From assembly GCA_034359265.1 (NCBI GenBank), contig CP136890.1:71301501-71365500 (forward strand): a DNA stretch of 64,000 bases, in the 5' to 3' direction. The translations under genes and the position numbers were made by a program. Below, one piece after another: positions 24,995-37,500 of this stretch. The first letter of the stretch is position 1, and every line of letters begins with the position of its first letter. Source of the stretch: Canna indica. Taxonomy: Eukaryota; Streptophyta; Magnoliopsida; Zingiberales; Cannaceae. The notes beneath the pieces are model-generated. The model saw only the letters and a program-made list of their open reading frames with translations. It was not told the origin of the DNA and ran no database searches.

Positions 24995-25689
24995 TGTCAC
25001 ACCCCAAATCTGGTATGATCGTCCAGGATACGCCACGTATCCTGAAGCCTAACCTAACTCAAACACAACAACAATAACCTGAACAGTGAGTGATTTTTCT
25101 TTGAAAAGAATAGACATGATATCACGAATCAAACCAAACCAAAACTCAATATGAACACACTGAACAAGTTATTAAAAAGGAGTTCAAATAAATAAACAAG
25201 ACTCCCAAAATAAAAATAAAATGCGGAAACAACAACCCGAGTCAATATGACTCAACAACTCAAGAGATACTAAAACAACTCAAGTATCCTCCTCAATCAC
25301 GACATGTCATGAGACCCGTTGCCCTGCCGCCACCAGTTGCGCTACTACACCCCGGTACCTCTCTGATCTAGCTCAGGTGATGCAAAATAACAGTAATGAG
25401 GGGTAAGTGCAACTAGGACTTAGTGAGCAGATCAGTCCTCAATTCACCAAATCAGTCATCATGCATAAAAAACACAAATAGCCGATATAAATAACGTAAC
25501 ATCAATGTTAGAAGAAATCAGCAATAATATATCCACAACTCTATGCATGAAATCAACATCCGTCAACAAGTATAAAATATTTACAGTAATAAAATAGGAA
25601 GAATGCAACACCTCAATCATATGCATGCTCCCCGAACTAGTTGGTCTCACACAGCCACATAGGGTAGGTAGACGGGTGGCCGCCAAACT

Positions 25690-25910
25690 ACCACCAGCTC
25701 AGTGCCGTCTCTTTGGGGCATGCCCTCCCCTCACCGGCACTGGCTCTTCTGAGCTAGCCTGTTGGGGCATACATTCCCCTCACCTGCTCGGGTCTCCGGA
25801 CTATCTCTTTGGGGTATAATCTCCCCTCACCAGCCGGACTTTCGGAATAAGGCCAACGCTATCTCTTTGGGGCATACCCTCTCCTCACCAGCGAGGCTTT
25901 CGGGAAATGC
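25690..25910. repeat. Short tandem repeats in family B LTR
   Basis: Four to five diverged copies of a unit of about 50-60 bp with the core CTTTGGGGCATACCCTCCCC and TCACCAG-like flank. Confidence 0.75.
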
Positions 25911-26559
25911 AACAAGTACATCACAACACCACACACGCAGGTACATAAGCATAAACAAGATGTGTAGAAATAAAGAGTATGTCAAGTGCATACCTCATCC
26001 TCCACCTCCTCCTGCCATACATCACAACTACATACAGATATATATGTAGAAATAATGCTCATAAATCATGAATGATCAACACAAATAAACAACCATAAAA
26101 TAGAATTATATCACTGTAAGAAAAGATGTATGTGTATCATGAAAGCAGTGCAAAAAAAAAACTCCAACTGCAAATTAATGGATTGGAACAACATGATAAA
26201 ATAACTCGACATAGGAATCACTGATCTAAGATAATATTTATCTCATTAACTACTATATCCATGAATCATCTCAGACTGAACCATAAAAACATATAAAATA
26301 TGATTTACAACTTGGCACGCAAAATGAGGCGATGTTCGCCTACTATTTTCAAAATCCGAAGGTCTGATGGTGAAACAGACCACGCCAATGAATCCAGAAT
26401 GTCGATTAGGTGAAAATTCGTATATAACATGAATATTTTTGCTAACTTTAAGGTCTCAAAATAATCATTTAGAATAATGAAAGAAATATTTTAATTTATT
26501 TAATAAATCACTATTACGAACGAATATAACAGTGTTACAATTCAAATAAATCAATAATA

Positions 26560-27110
26560 AAATCTCAGCCCTTCATCTAAATATGATCAAATCACAGCCT
26601 CCATATTGTTTGATGAAATCACAACCTTCCATCTAACATGATGCAATCACAGCCGTACATGTAACATGATGCATCCACAGCCTTACATCTATACCGATGA
26701 AATCTCAGCCTTCCACCTAACATGATGCAATCGCAGCCCTCCATCTAACCGATGCAATCTCAGCCTTCCATCTAACATGATGCATCCACAGCCTTACATC
26801 TATCCTAATGAAATCTCAGCCGTCCACCTAATATGATGTAATCTCAGCCCTCCATCTAACCTGGTGCAATCTCAGCCTTCCATCTAACATAATGTAATCA
26901 CAACCTTACATCTATCCTGATGCAATCCCAGCCTTCCATCTACATGATACAATCTCAACATTCCATCTAACATGATGAAATCTCAGTCTTACATCTATCT
27001 AGATGCAATCACAGCTCTCTATCTACATGATGCAATCATAACCATACACTTATCAAGATGCAATCTCATCCCTCCATCTACATGATGCAATCTAAGCCTT
27101 ACATGTACAC
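26560..27110. repeat. Minisatellite in family B LTR (about 16 units)
   Basis: A run of about 16 units, each 30-36 bp, built on GATGCAATCTCAGCC followed by TTCCATCTAACAT. Units differ by a few changes (CATGATG, CCGATG, CCTGATG). Confidence 0.88.
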
Positions 27111-28079
27111 AAAAATCAAATCTCTGTCATTCATCTCAACCAATTCGATCCAACCCTTCATCCCACACAAATCGATCTCAGCCCTCCATTTTATCTCCCC
27201 ACCTAGGTTACCATCTTCATCTCCTCCTCCCTCAACCAGCCGCCGCCCCTTCCCTGGCTGCCTTCGGGCCACCAGCAACACTGGCGTCGACATCGGCGCA
27301 CCGCCGCCACCACACGGCGGTGGCGGTGCCTCGCGCGACTGCCCGCACGTGGCTACGACGCCACGCCGAGCGCTGCCTCCCCCGCGGTACCTCGTCGGGC
27401 ACCGCCTCTTGGCACGGCCGGCGCCGACCGGCCGACTGCAAAAGAAAAAAAAAAGAAAAAATAATAAAAAATAATATTTTATTCCCAAAAGGGGTAAACA
27501 ACATGGTTCAATTAAGAAACTTCCGATCTGATACGAGAAAATGCATCAAAAATCAACGAAAAACCCCGAGACATGAGAACAACGTCATGAATCAAGAATT
27601 AGAGAAAAGAAGGTCTAAATCCACTCACCCGACAAAGAGAAAACGGAAGAAAAAGACACGCAGGATCTTCCCCCGATCGACACCGACGAACTCGCGAAAA
27701 TCCGACTTCGGTAGCTCCTCCTCCTCGACACCGCCCTCTCTCTCCTCTCTCCTTTGCTCCGGGTGGTGTGCGGCTAAAAACCCCTGACTGCACACCCCAG
27801 GGTCTAATTTATAGACACCGGTTGGGTCCAAATGATCAAAATACCCATACCTAAGCTATCCGACTTAAACAACCCATAACTCACCCATTCTATCGAGACT
27901 CTCTATCATCATAGCATGCTAAATCATGGAGATAAGACAAATAAATTTTTTCTTAATTTTTCTACATTAAATGCTTACTTGGGTCTAATCTCGAAACTTC
28001 TCGCCAATCCGTGCTAACTAGGGCCCACGATCCCCCGTTCAAGAATAAAATATTATTATTAAGATTTTTGGGTATTACA

Positions 28080-28925
28080 TCACCCCACAAAGTACAATAT
28101 ATTTGTTGCTTGCTATGAACATAAACAAAATATGTACAACACAAATATATTGCTTATTTTTTGTAAACCATTATACAAAATAACCTCTTATCCTGCAATT
28201 TCACATCCATACTTGTCGACCATCTTTCATTTATATTATGCTTCTTAGAGATGTCACAACCAACTATTTCCCCTATCACATCTGAATGAATTCAATTAAA
28301 ATAAGCAAAACCTAAAAGTAAAAAATATCCCAAAAAAATAAAAATAAAATATCTTACCAAAAAATTCATTTTGATCTATGGTTTCAACACCCAATAATTC
28401 TTCAAACGGACAGAAACAAAGCATTTTCATTAGAAAATCTAGATCAGCAATAGGCTGCAAAGATGTCTTAAACATAAATCTTAATAGATAAGGATGATTA
28501 GTATATTTAAACTTTTCCTTTTGAACAACAACAAACAATCTCATAAGATAAATATTTCATTCTTTCAATAGTGATTTAAAATTTTCTATCAAAGACTTCC
28601 TTATAGTTGTCTGAATTCGAGAACCCTGTGATCAAATAAATAATTAATTATTAAACACAATGCTTTATAGGAATAAACATAAATAAATAAATATGCAGAA
28701 GAATATACATACCTTTGAATCTTGCAATATTATTTCCACACTATTAATCTCATTAGGATTAGGATTATCCATAGGAGACACATCCCACAATCTCACAACA
28801 ACTACTTTAAGAGCCCAGTTCAACCTGTTGTTCTTAATAGAATCAATATAATCAACCTTTCCACCTACTTGCAAAGCCATGTTCATAAACCAATCTTTCA
28901 ACTTGGACAATGCAAACTCAGTCAT
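28080..28925 (-). pseudogene. Helitron RPA1-like protein, N-terminal half (broken)
   Basis: Minus strand order: LNWALKVVVVRLWDVSPMDN and NSVEIILQDSK (28850-28720, first OB fold, with a donor GTATGTATA near 28712), RIQTTIRKSLIENFKSLLKE then a stop, then YTNHPYLLRFMFKTSL (28500), VETIDQNEFF (28370), DVIGEIVGCDISKK (28280) and YCTLWGD (28090). This matches the OB-fold order of RPA1-like proteins. The gene was cut by solo LTR family B and resumes at 24994. It lies 5' of Rep in the Helitron. Confidence 0.8.
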
Positions 28926-28945
28926 GTTCAGCTCACAATAAAAGT

Positions 28946-29391
28946 TAAACGAACCATCATAAAGAATACATCACAATAAAAGTTGATATTTGCTGTCTTG
29001 GCTGAGTACACTACTGAGAATTTCGAAGCAGATGCAGCAATTAATAGTTTAATATATGCTAAGATATCCATGATTGAGTAGACTGCTACGAAGTAGTTAA
29101 ATGGACAAGTGTAGTAATTATTGCTTGCTTATATAATAGTTTACTATATTGTCATAGGTTATATGTTAAACGAACCATCACAAAGAATACAAAGCATCTC
29201 AATAAAAGTTGATATCTACTGCCTTGACATAGTAGACTGCTAAGAATTTCAAAGCATATGCAAAAATTAAGAGTTTAATATCTGCTGAGATATCCATGAT
29301 TGAGTAGACTGCTACGAAGCAGTTAAATGGACAGGTACAGTAATAATTGCTTGCTTATATAATAATTTACTATATTGCCATATGTTATTTG
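28946..29391. repeat. Tandem duplication, about 222 bp
   Basis: Two adjacent copies, 28946-29167 and 29168 to about 29391, both beginning AAACGAACCATCA and ending ATATGTT-like; a long identical stretch GATATCCATGATTGAGTAGA occurs in each. It lies in the 5' part of the Helitron. Confidence 0.85.
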
Positions 29392-29840
29392 TTAATAGTT
29401 TATTATCATTGAACAAAAGTTGGTGAATACGAAGCATCATCATGATTTTACAAATGGTAAAAGTTAATATCTCCCGAGATCTCCTTGGATTTGGGTTTTC
29501 AATGGAGATTTTACAGCTAGAATCAATCTGCATTAAGTAGGAGAAAAAAGTTGGATCTTTAAGGAAAGAATAAATATCTCTTGATTGACTGCTGAGATTT
29601 TCTTTTGAGGCGGAATACGAAGCAATCAAATGATTGATGTAGACAGATGGAAAAAAACTTGTATCTCATTTTATTATTATTTTTATGTTGTCTACATTAA
29701 TTATACATTAGTCAAATGGAATTGATGTACACATGAAAAAAAATTAGTTTTCCAATGGACATTGTTCAGCTCATAATTAGTCTTCTCTATAAAAAAAAAT
29801 TTGGTTTTTCAATTCAAATGGTAAAGCTTAGTTTATAATT

Positions 29841-30160
29841 AATAATGATTGTGACTTCTATCAATTAGACACATTCAATCAAGTGATTATTTTTCATTGA
29901 TTTTTTTTTTGATTTTTTAATTTAGACTGTACGAGTTGTAGATTGTCATATTAATTAGATGTCCTATTTAATTACACATCAGTTAAAAAAGAAGCTAATT
30001 AATAATGATTGTGGCTTCTATCAATTAGACACATCGGTCAAGTAATTATTTTTCATTGATTTTTTATTTTAGTTTTCAATGTAGACGGTACAGTTCAGTG
30101 TAGATTGTCATATTAATTAGATGTCCTATTTAATTACACATCAGTTAACAAATAAGCTAA
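29841..30160. repeat. Tandem duplication, about 160 bp
   Basis: Copies at 29841-30000 and 30001-30160 share AATAATGATTGTG, TCAATTAGACACAT and TTAGATGTCCTATTTAATTA. It lies next to the 222-bp duplication, between the RPA1-like gene and the Helitron 5' end. Confidence 0.85.
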
Positions 30161-30285
30161 TTAATTCTCTTTCCCTCCACGGATAGCAAAACAACTTTTC
30201 CTAGCCAATGCACATTTCCTTAGACCTTGTTTAAAAAAGAATAGAGAAAGATACGCACATTAAAAATTGAAAAGAACTTCTACTC

Positions 30286-30286
<1 letters not shown>

Positions 30287-30355
<69 letters not shown>

Positions 30356-30358
30356 TAT
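30287..30358. repeat. Microsatellite (TTA)n then (AT)n
   Basis: About 17 ATT/TTA units followed by about 9 AT units. An open Asn-rich frame on the minus strand across it is a repeat artefact. Confidence 0.95.
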
Positions 30359-30451
30359 TTAATTGATTAAAAAAGTAGGTAACATCTACATGAAATTTTG
30401 AACTTAACCCTTTTTCTTTTAACACTGGGCGAAAAATGATTGTTACGATTT

Positions 30452-30471
30452 GGCTTTTATATATAGATAGA
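30452..30471 (-). repeat. Helitron 5' terminus
   Basis: The minus strand reads TCTATCTATATATAAAAGCC starting at 30471, resembling the TCT...TATAAAAG 5' ends of plant Helitrons. Host T follows at 30472. An alternative start 4 bases inside is possible because of the GATA repeat. Confidence 0.65.
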
Positions 30472-30981
30472 TATGCACACTTGTGGAGGTACACTCCTGC
30501 ACGCATATCAATCGCTTATTTATAAAAATATCTTTCCCCAAGTAGCCAAAATCTTATAATTTAAAACTAATAACTTTTCGAATCGGTCAAATATTACTTT
30601 AGTCGAAATAGAAAATTATGATTTTTAATTATCTCATTATTCTTTCATTATTCTTTGTGGTATGTTTGCTTGATTGTATGATAAAATTGAATTGGATAAT
30701 AAATGATGAAGAATTTTAAATATATATATATATATATTAAAAATGGTACAGATATAATATTAATTTTATATTTTTTATTCATATTTTTTTTTTAATTTTT
30801 ATAATTAATATGAATATTAATTCTTTATCACATTCTTCCTTATCCTATCCTATCCTATGATATGGAGCAAATATGTTCTTATATATATAATATCAAAATT
30901 ATTTTAAACATTTTACATTAAATTAACAACACGGAAGGAGTTAACATTAATGAGAAAATCATTAACACATTTTAAATAATA

Positions 30982-32328
30982 GGGAAAATCATACTTTTAG
31001 TCCCCACATTTTGCTCGAATTTTGGTTTTAATCTTCATAGTTTTAAAATTTTGATTTTAGTTCCCACATTTTATTTCTGTTTAGGATTTGATCCTTGCTG
31101 TCACATGAGATCTAAACGGAGCTGACGTAGATAACAAATGCTGATTGGACATTATTGATGTGGACTTGCAATGACCAACTTTATAAACTATGGGGACTAA
31201 AACTAAAATTTTATAAACTATGGAAACTAAAATCAAATTTCAAGTAAACTATAGGGACCAAAATTATTATTTTTCTTAAAAAAATATAAAAAATCACAAG
31301 ATTTTTTAAATTTATTTATAAATAATTATAATATTTAAAAATATTACAATTGAGTACACTATAGTAATTCACATTAATTTAGATAGATTTAAACTAACGT
31401 CGTCATTAGACATTAGTTTTTATCCGTTAATTATCCGAATTTAGTGTGAATTCTGTAGTGGTTGCAGAATTTAAAAATTTGCTTTCTTGATCTGCTCATC
31501 TCTCCACTGATCACCTCATCACCTCTATTTTAATCTTAAGTTTAGTGAATCTAAAATAATTTAAGTGTTGATTTTCACTCTAATAAATATCGATTTTGAT
31601 TCATTTTAATCCATGCATTTGCTGTAGTGGTAACACCGTAATACAAGGTTATTGCTATGATTTCGTGGGCTTTGTTAAGGGATATTCATGAAAAATTGAT
31701 ATTTATTAGAGTGAAAATCAATATTTTTTGACGTTCGAAATCTAATTTAAACCGCTTTGAATCTGCTAAACTTAGGATCAAAATGAAGGTGAGGAGGTGA
31801 TCAGTAAAGAGATGAGCATATTAGGAGAGCATGTTTTTAAATTCTGCAACCACTATGAAATTCACGCTAAATTAGAGTAATTAACGAATAAAAATCGACG
31901 TCTAATGACGACGTTAGTTTAAATCCACCCAAATTAACGTAAAATATTGTAGCGTGCTCAATTTTAATATTTTTAAATATTATAATTATTTATAAATAAA
32001 TTTAAAAATATATTGTGATTTTTTATATATTTTTCAAGAAAAATAATAATTTTGGTCCTCGTAGTTTATTTGAATTTTGGTTTTAGTCCCGATAGTTTAC
32101 AAAATTTTAGTTTTAGTCCTCATAGTTTACAAAGTTGGTCACTGCAGGTCCACGTCAGCAATGTCCAATCAGCATCTATTATCCACGTCAGCTCCGTTTA
32201 GGCCTCATGTGATGGCATGGACCAAATCCTAAACGAAAAAGTGTGGGGACTAAAATCAAAATTTTAAAACTACGAGGATTAAAACCAAAATTCGAGTAAA
32301 CTGTGGGGACCAAAAGTATGATTTTTCC
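30982..32328. mobile_element. Foldback Mutator-type element (1.35 kb palindrome)
   Basis: Almost the whole element is one inverted repeat: arms of about 650-670 bp meet near 31655. The ends read GGGAAAATCATACTTTTAGTCC-like on the left and its complement on the right. A perfect 9-bp target duplication TAAATAATA stands at 30973-30981 and 32329-32337. No coding frame of note. Size of duplication and long inverted repeats suggest a Mutator-type non-autonomous element. Confidence 0.88.
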
Positions 32329-32337
32329 TAAATAATA

Positions 32338-33480
32338 AAATGAAACAATTATTGTAAGTGGTATAAAAAACAAATATAAACTATAAAACTATATATATAT
32401 ATATATATACACACACGATCACCATGTTCTACCCCGGTGGATGGCACACTCTATCTTCCTAAAAGAATCACCCTTTAAAGTTAGAAATGATTCCATAAAT
32501 AAGACAACTAAGGGGCTTATTGATTAGCGAAACTAAATTTATTTTTATGGTTTCGATTTTAGTAAAACTAAAACTGTTTACAAAAATGTATTTGGTTTTA
32601 CATTTTCATGAAACTAAATCAAAAATTGAATGAAAAATAAAATCAGTTTTCTTAATAAAATTGAAAACACCAATTTTTTTTTTCTGGTGGTTTAAAAGTC
32701 ATCGATTTCGATATCAAAATACAATGTCAAACTTATAATTATTAATATATATTTTTTAAAATTAATTAATTTATAAATAAATCAAACTATTTCTAATTTA
32801 TAAAAATTAAAATAGAAATCATCATTTCCAACTCAATCTATTATCTTACATTAACAAATTAATTAAACTAATTTATATCTAATTGACTCAAACCTAATTT
32901 TTTAAAAAACTCAATTTTATTAAAGACGATATATTTATAATTTAATTAAAACTAATTTATCTTAATTATTTATAATCCAAAATATAGTGTTGAATAATGA
33001 TTGCTCTTACTTTTATTAACATACAACTTTCTTCTACCGCCATATTAAGTTTTATGAATTATTTTATATGAATTAATTTATTATCTAATCAAATTTAGAT
33101 TATTACTAAAATTGTTCAATAAAAATTAATATTATTTTTTATAATTAAATAAGTATTCATTGATTTCAATATCTACTAAAAATAATATTGTTTTTATTAA
33201 CCAAATATATTTTTAGAAAACTAAAAATTAGAGGCCGATAAGGCGATAACAGGTTTTTTTTTTCAATGGAATCAAATTAGAAAATAATTTTCTCTTTCAG
33301 TATTGGACTGTTTTCTTACTTATTGCCTGATAATTTAATGCTTCTGGTTTGGTGAGAAAAAGAGGATGCCTTCTCTGCTGCATTATTGGTGGAAAGATGC
33401 TTAATTTGGCATTTCATCAACCACATATTAGTTAGTTGTAATAAATCCGATTTCCACTAAAGTGAGGACGGAAATCGTTC
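32338..33480. other. AT-rich intergenic stretch
   Basis: Contains an (AT)n run near 32390-32410 and A/T-rich low-complexity DNA. No gene or element end recognised. Its right part would include the upstream regulatory region of the DXS3 gene. Confidence 0.5.
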
Positions 33481-34514
33481 TCATACTATGAATGGAATCG
33501 CAACTTGATGATGCCGTAAATTACCAATTAAGGAAAACGAATGCCGTTGACTTATTACCTGAAATCATCAGCTGACTCGCTATCTTGCGATATGAGCCGT
33601 CCAAGCTATTGATCAGTGGGGAAATGGCAAAGATCGACGTAAGGCGGAGGAGGAAGCTGTTGTAATTATTTCCTATGTCGGTCGCCACGTATGCATCTTT
33701 TTGCCTTACATTACTTTCTTCACTTTGGGGCATTCTCGCGCTTCGTTTCGCTCTCTCTCCTTTTTCTCTCTCTCTGTCTGTACTCGGTCGGCCGATAATT
33801 TTGAGGTAAATATTTGATCTTTGTGTAACTGTTCTCATGTTTGTCTTAGATCCTCTCGCCAATGTCATAATTTTCTGAATTTATTCATTGTTTGTTGCTT
33901 CTGTGTTCTTCAGATGCGGGTAATATTTGGTTTTAGGGTTTTTTTCACCCTCTTCGTATGCTGTCTTTGAATTCTTCTCCTTAACTCGTAATTTTTACTT
34001 CTCGAGCCTTTTTCACAATTTCTCAGAGATTTATTGTGCAAGACTTATCTTTTGTTGTTCACTATAATGAGAGATTGTGAGCTCCTAAGTTGATTTGAAT
34101 ATCGGTTATGAAGTCCCCATGTAAGTGCAAGATTAGATGCTGTTCATCATTTATATTTGAAGGCAATATGTGGTTCTTTTTGTTTGTTTATTGAAACAGA
34201 GGGCATCGACCACATGCTTATAGTCAGTGGTATTATGTGAATTCATAGTCATTCATATGTCGTAGAAAATTCCACGCCTGGTGTCATCTCCATGCAAAGT
34301 ATTCCACTTTTCCGCTCTCCGTTCTTGCTAGTACTTTAGACTATCTCTTTTGGGCGTAGCTCACTTTTCCTCTAAAAATTGTTTATTCAGAGTTGCCGGG
34401 GTTTTTATTTTGTATAAGGGTGTAACGCATCTTTTCCTCTCTTTTTCTTGGTCTTAAGTTAAGATTAGTTCTATCAGATATTGCTATTGCAGGTGTAGGT
34501 ATATTTCTTGCCAG
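33481..34514 (+). promoter_or_regulatory. Probable DXS3 promoter proximal region and 5' leader intron
   Basis: A pyrimidine-rich leader (CTCTCTCTCC-like, 33745-33780) is followed by TTTTGAG and a donor-like GTAAATA at about 33805, and an acceptor TATTGCAG at about 34485-34492, 22 bases before the ATG at 34515. This suggests a 5' untranslated exon with a leader intron of about 690 bp. No clear TATA box was found; transcription start is inferred. Confidence 0.45.
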
Positions 34515-37500
34515 ATGGCCTCTCTTTCTCCTCAGTGCCCATTTGGAAATAGGTCCCTCCTTCATGGTGAATCCAGGTTCCAGTCCTCCGGATCTATATT
34601 CTTTAGGACTCTGCAGTTCTTGAATAGGAACACTTCAGACTTCAGTATGCATCACTCTTCTGTCACTACATATCCTCAAAAGGTGAATTATTCTTAAATG
34701 CAAATTCTGTAGTTTAAAAACTTTACTATGAAACAATTTTTTCTTATGCTGTTTGTTTCACTTCTTTTTAACAGAAAAATACTTTTTTTTTGCTATTGCA
34801 TTTAGTTCATTGTTCAGCTTATATGTTTAGATGCCTGGAAATTTTGCTGTTCATGAAAATAGAATAAATAAGATAATCTTGTACTTATGAGATTTACCTG
34901 AGGGTCTTAGACATGGGAGAATGGGAACAAGGATGAGTTCAACTGAGCACTAGTCAGAGAGCTCATCCACTTGCTCTTTCCCTGCGTGTATTGTCTTGCA
35001 CCAACCTATTGCGGAAGAAGATGGAGAACTTGTGCCGCATACTAAGCTTGAAAAAAAGCTTAATGTAGAGAGAGAACAATTTCTTAAGGAATGAATGCGT
35101 AATAATTCTAATTATAAGAAGAATGAGTTTAAATATTTATCACTTACATTCCCATCCTTTTCCACATAAGGATCACCATCCATATTTATTATATAAACTC
35201 CCAAAAAGGTCCTCTAACAAAGCCAACAACCTATGACATGTCCTTCATAATCACCTTAAATCCACTACGTTTTCGCAACAACCTGCCCCATGATACATCC
35301 CATGATGAAGGTAGAGGTGGCAATGGGCTGGGCCTGCCCGTGGGCGGCACGGGCCCGACTCGACTCTAGACCGTGCCTGACCTAGCCCAAAGAATTTCGG
35401 GCCGGGCCGTCACGGCCCGGCCCGCTTGTGGCCAAGGGGCGGGCTGGGCTCACCCCTTGGGCACGTGGGCCGTGCTCGGCACGGGCCTGCACCTAGCCTG
35501 GTTTGCACTTGGTCTTTTGTGCTAGGCTTGAGGAGTAACTACTTTATTTAATAAAATTGTATATTTTGAAGACTCTTGGTGTAGTAGTTAGTTCATCACA
35601 AAAAAGCCTAAAGGTTGGTGGTTCGAGTCTTACCGCTGGCTTTTAGTAACTTAATTTTGATAATTCGGGCCGGCCCGAGCCCGAGCTCTTTGGGCTCGGG
35701 CTCAGGCCCGGGCTGGGCCTCCCCTTTGAGTGGTCGGGGCGGGCCGTGCCAGGCACAACCCATTGCCACCTCTAGATGAAGGATAATGATGAAACTGGAA
35801 GCGTCTCTTTTTCCTGATCTTTCTTTGCCTGTTCCTCCAATGCCCATGAGTGAGCGTTTGGTACAACTTTCCCATTTTTATCAGCCTTTCACTAGCTCGC
35901 TTATTTGGAGTTCCATCTGTTTTTGTGGGTCCCTGCTGCCTCTGTTTCATTGGATAATATGGCATCAATTGGAGCTGGGCATATAACACTTGTAATTATG
36001 TAAACTGCCTCTATTGCACATATCTTATCAACCATACACTCAAAAACATATCTCTTGTAGTATTTCACTTTTGAAATTATGTGACTTCAGCAGCTTTTTT
36101 CCTCTATTTATTTAATCCGGATAAGTTCTTCTTTCACAGGGCTTGTGCAGACAAGTAGCTGCACTACCAGATATTGGTGATTTCTTCTGGGAAAAGGATC
36201 CAACTCCTATTTTAGACATGGTCGATACACCAATTCAGTTAAAGAATCTGTCCCACAATGTATGTTAATTTTAAAATTTCTCTGTTATAGTGCTTGCATA
36301 TATTTTTCAATTTTTATGAGAGTATGATGTTAAATGATGCAGGAACTGAAACAATTAGCCAATGAAATTCGTTCTGAGATATCTTTCATTATTTCAAAGG
36401 CCCGTAGACCTTATAAAGCCAGTCTAACAACTGTGGAGCTAACAGTGGCTTTACATCATGTTTTTCATGCTCCTATGGACAAGATACTCTGGGATGATGG
36501 TGAACAGGTACTGTAATCTGCTTGTTAACCAGAAAAAATGTCAATTTCAATGGTCCTATTTATCATGTTGAATCAGTTTTTAAAATAGTTTTTCTTTCTA
36601 TTATTTCACAGACATATGCACATAAGATTCTAACAGGAAGGCGATCTCTTATGCATACACTCAAGCAAAAAAATGGTCTCTCAGGTTTCACGTCTCGAGC
36701 AGAAAGTGAGTATGATGCATTTGGAGCTGGGCACGGATGCAATAGCATATCTGCTGGGCTTGGTATGCTTTCATATACATTATTGTTAACTTTTGGAGGC
36801 ATATATTGCTACATGGGTGATAAGATTTCTTCAACATAGCTTGGCTAGATCAATTATACATCCCTGTGCTTGGTGGACATCTATGAGGAACTATTTTTTA
36901 AGGAAAGGGGCTTTGCCCAGGAATACGATTGAAAAGGATTAAATGATAGAAAGGGGGAGAAGAGAAAAAGAGAAAATAAACATCGCAAAGGAGTGATAAA
37001 AAAAGAGGACAAATACAATAAAAAATTGAGTAGTTTTGCAACTATCATATAAAGCTAATGTTGTCCTTCCTGCTCCAGAGCCATGGGTTGCCTCCCCTTT
37101 AACGATGTTGTTACTCTTGGACCGAATGTACTATGCCCAAGTTATTCTAATTTTGTAGGAGAATAGGAAACATAGAGAAAGACATATACTGGAGTACCCA
37201 CTTTCATCCCTCCTGATTGTACTCATAGTTCTCTAAAAGTTGATTTAGATCCTCCATTTATCTTTCACATAGAGAACATTTTTCACCCACTTGTTTTCCC
37301 TTTTTGACAGCACCAATATAGTGAGATGCTTGTCGTTCAAAGCCATCCAATAGAATATACTGATTGGAGGGGTAATTTCTTTTTCCACATCAGTTGGAGA
37401 TCGCTAGAGTCATGTCGTCCACCCTAAAATGGATGGGGTAGCTTCCAACACACTTCTGAAGCATAGAACAAAAGCAATTATTGTGATCATTGCCACTTGA

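Larger units (their letters stand above)
24995..28079 (-). mobile_element. Solo LTR, family B (3.1 kb)
   Basis: On the minus strand it starts TGTAATACCC and ends GGGGTGTGACA. The perfect 5-bp target duplication TCACC lies at 24990-24994 and 28080-28084. It splits the RPA1-like frame at TLWGD-FVDKF, a contiguous motif in that family. No internal domains or partner LTR. It carries two tandem arrays (about 25690-25910 and 26560-27110) and a GC-rich stretch (27190-27450) whose long open frames are chance. Ends and size suggest Ty3/gypsy, related in style to family A but not obviously homologous. Confidence 0.9.
674..30471 (-). mobile_element. Degenerate autonomous Helitron with nested insertions
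   Basis: The element lies on the minus strand. Its 5' end at 30471 reads TCTATCTATATATAAAAGCC and its 3' end at 674 is a GC hairpin followed by CTAG. Host bases A (673) and T (30472) flank it, the usual Helitron target. Between the ends, all on the minus strand, are a decayed RPA1-like gene (about 28.9-22.8 kb) and a decayed Rep/helicase gene (about 22.6-3.8 kb), the two gene types known in plant Helitrons. Subtracting the recognised later insertions (4843-7641, 7866-12655, about 16.7-21.8 kb, 24995-28079, 901-1460) leaves roughly 13 kb, a normal size for an autonomous plant Helitron. Many stops and frameshifts show it is dead. The termini were matched by eye to plant Helitron ends; the 5' boundary is the less certain one because the local sequence is a GATA-like run. 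Confidence 0.8.

Noticed and set aside
26560..27110. CRISPR array
   Set aside because: Contiguous diverged tandem units without unique spacers, in a plant LTR.
27058..27787. Overlapping open frames on both strands in the family B LTR
   Set aside because: Low-complexity Pro/Ser/Arg sequence over a GC-rich and minisatellite zone inside an LTR; no domain.
30231..30506. Asn-rich minus-strand open frame
   Set aside because: Produced by the (TTA)n microsatellite at the Helitron end.
35572..35640. Functional tRNA gene
   Set aside because: A and B boxes are seen but I cannot build acceptor and anticodon stems; it lies in a MITE.
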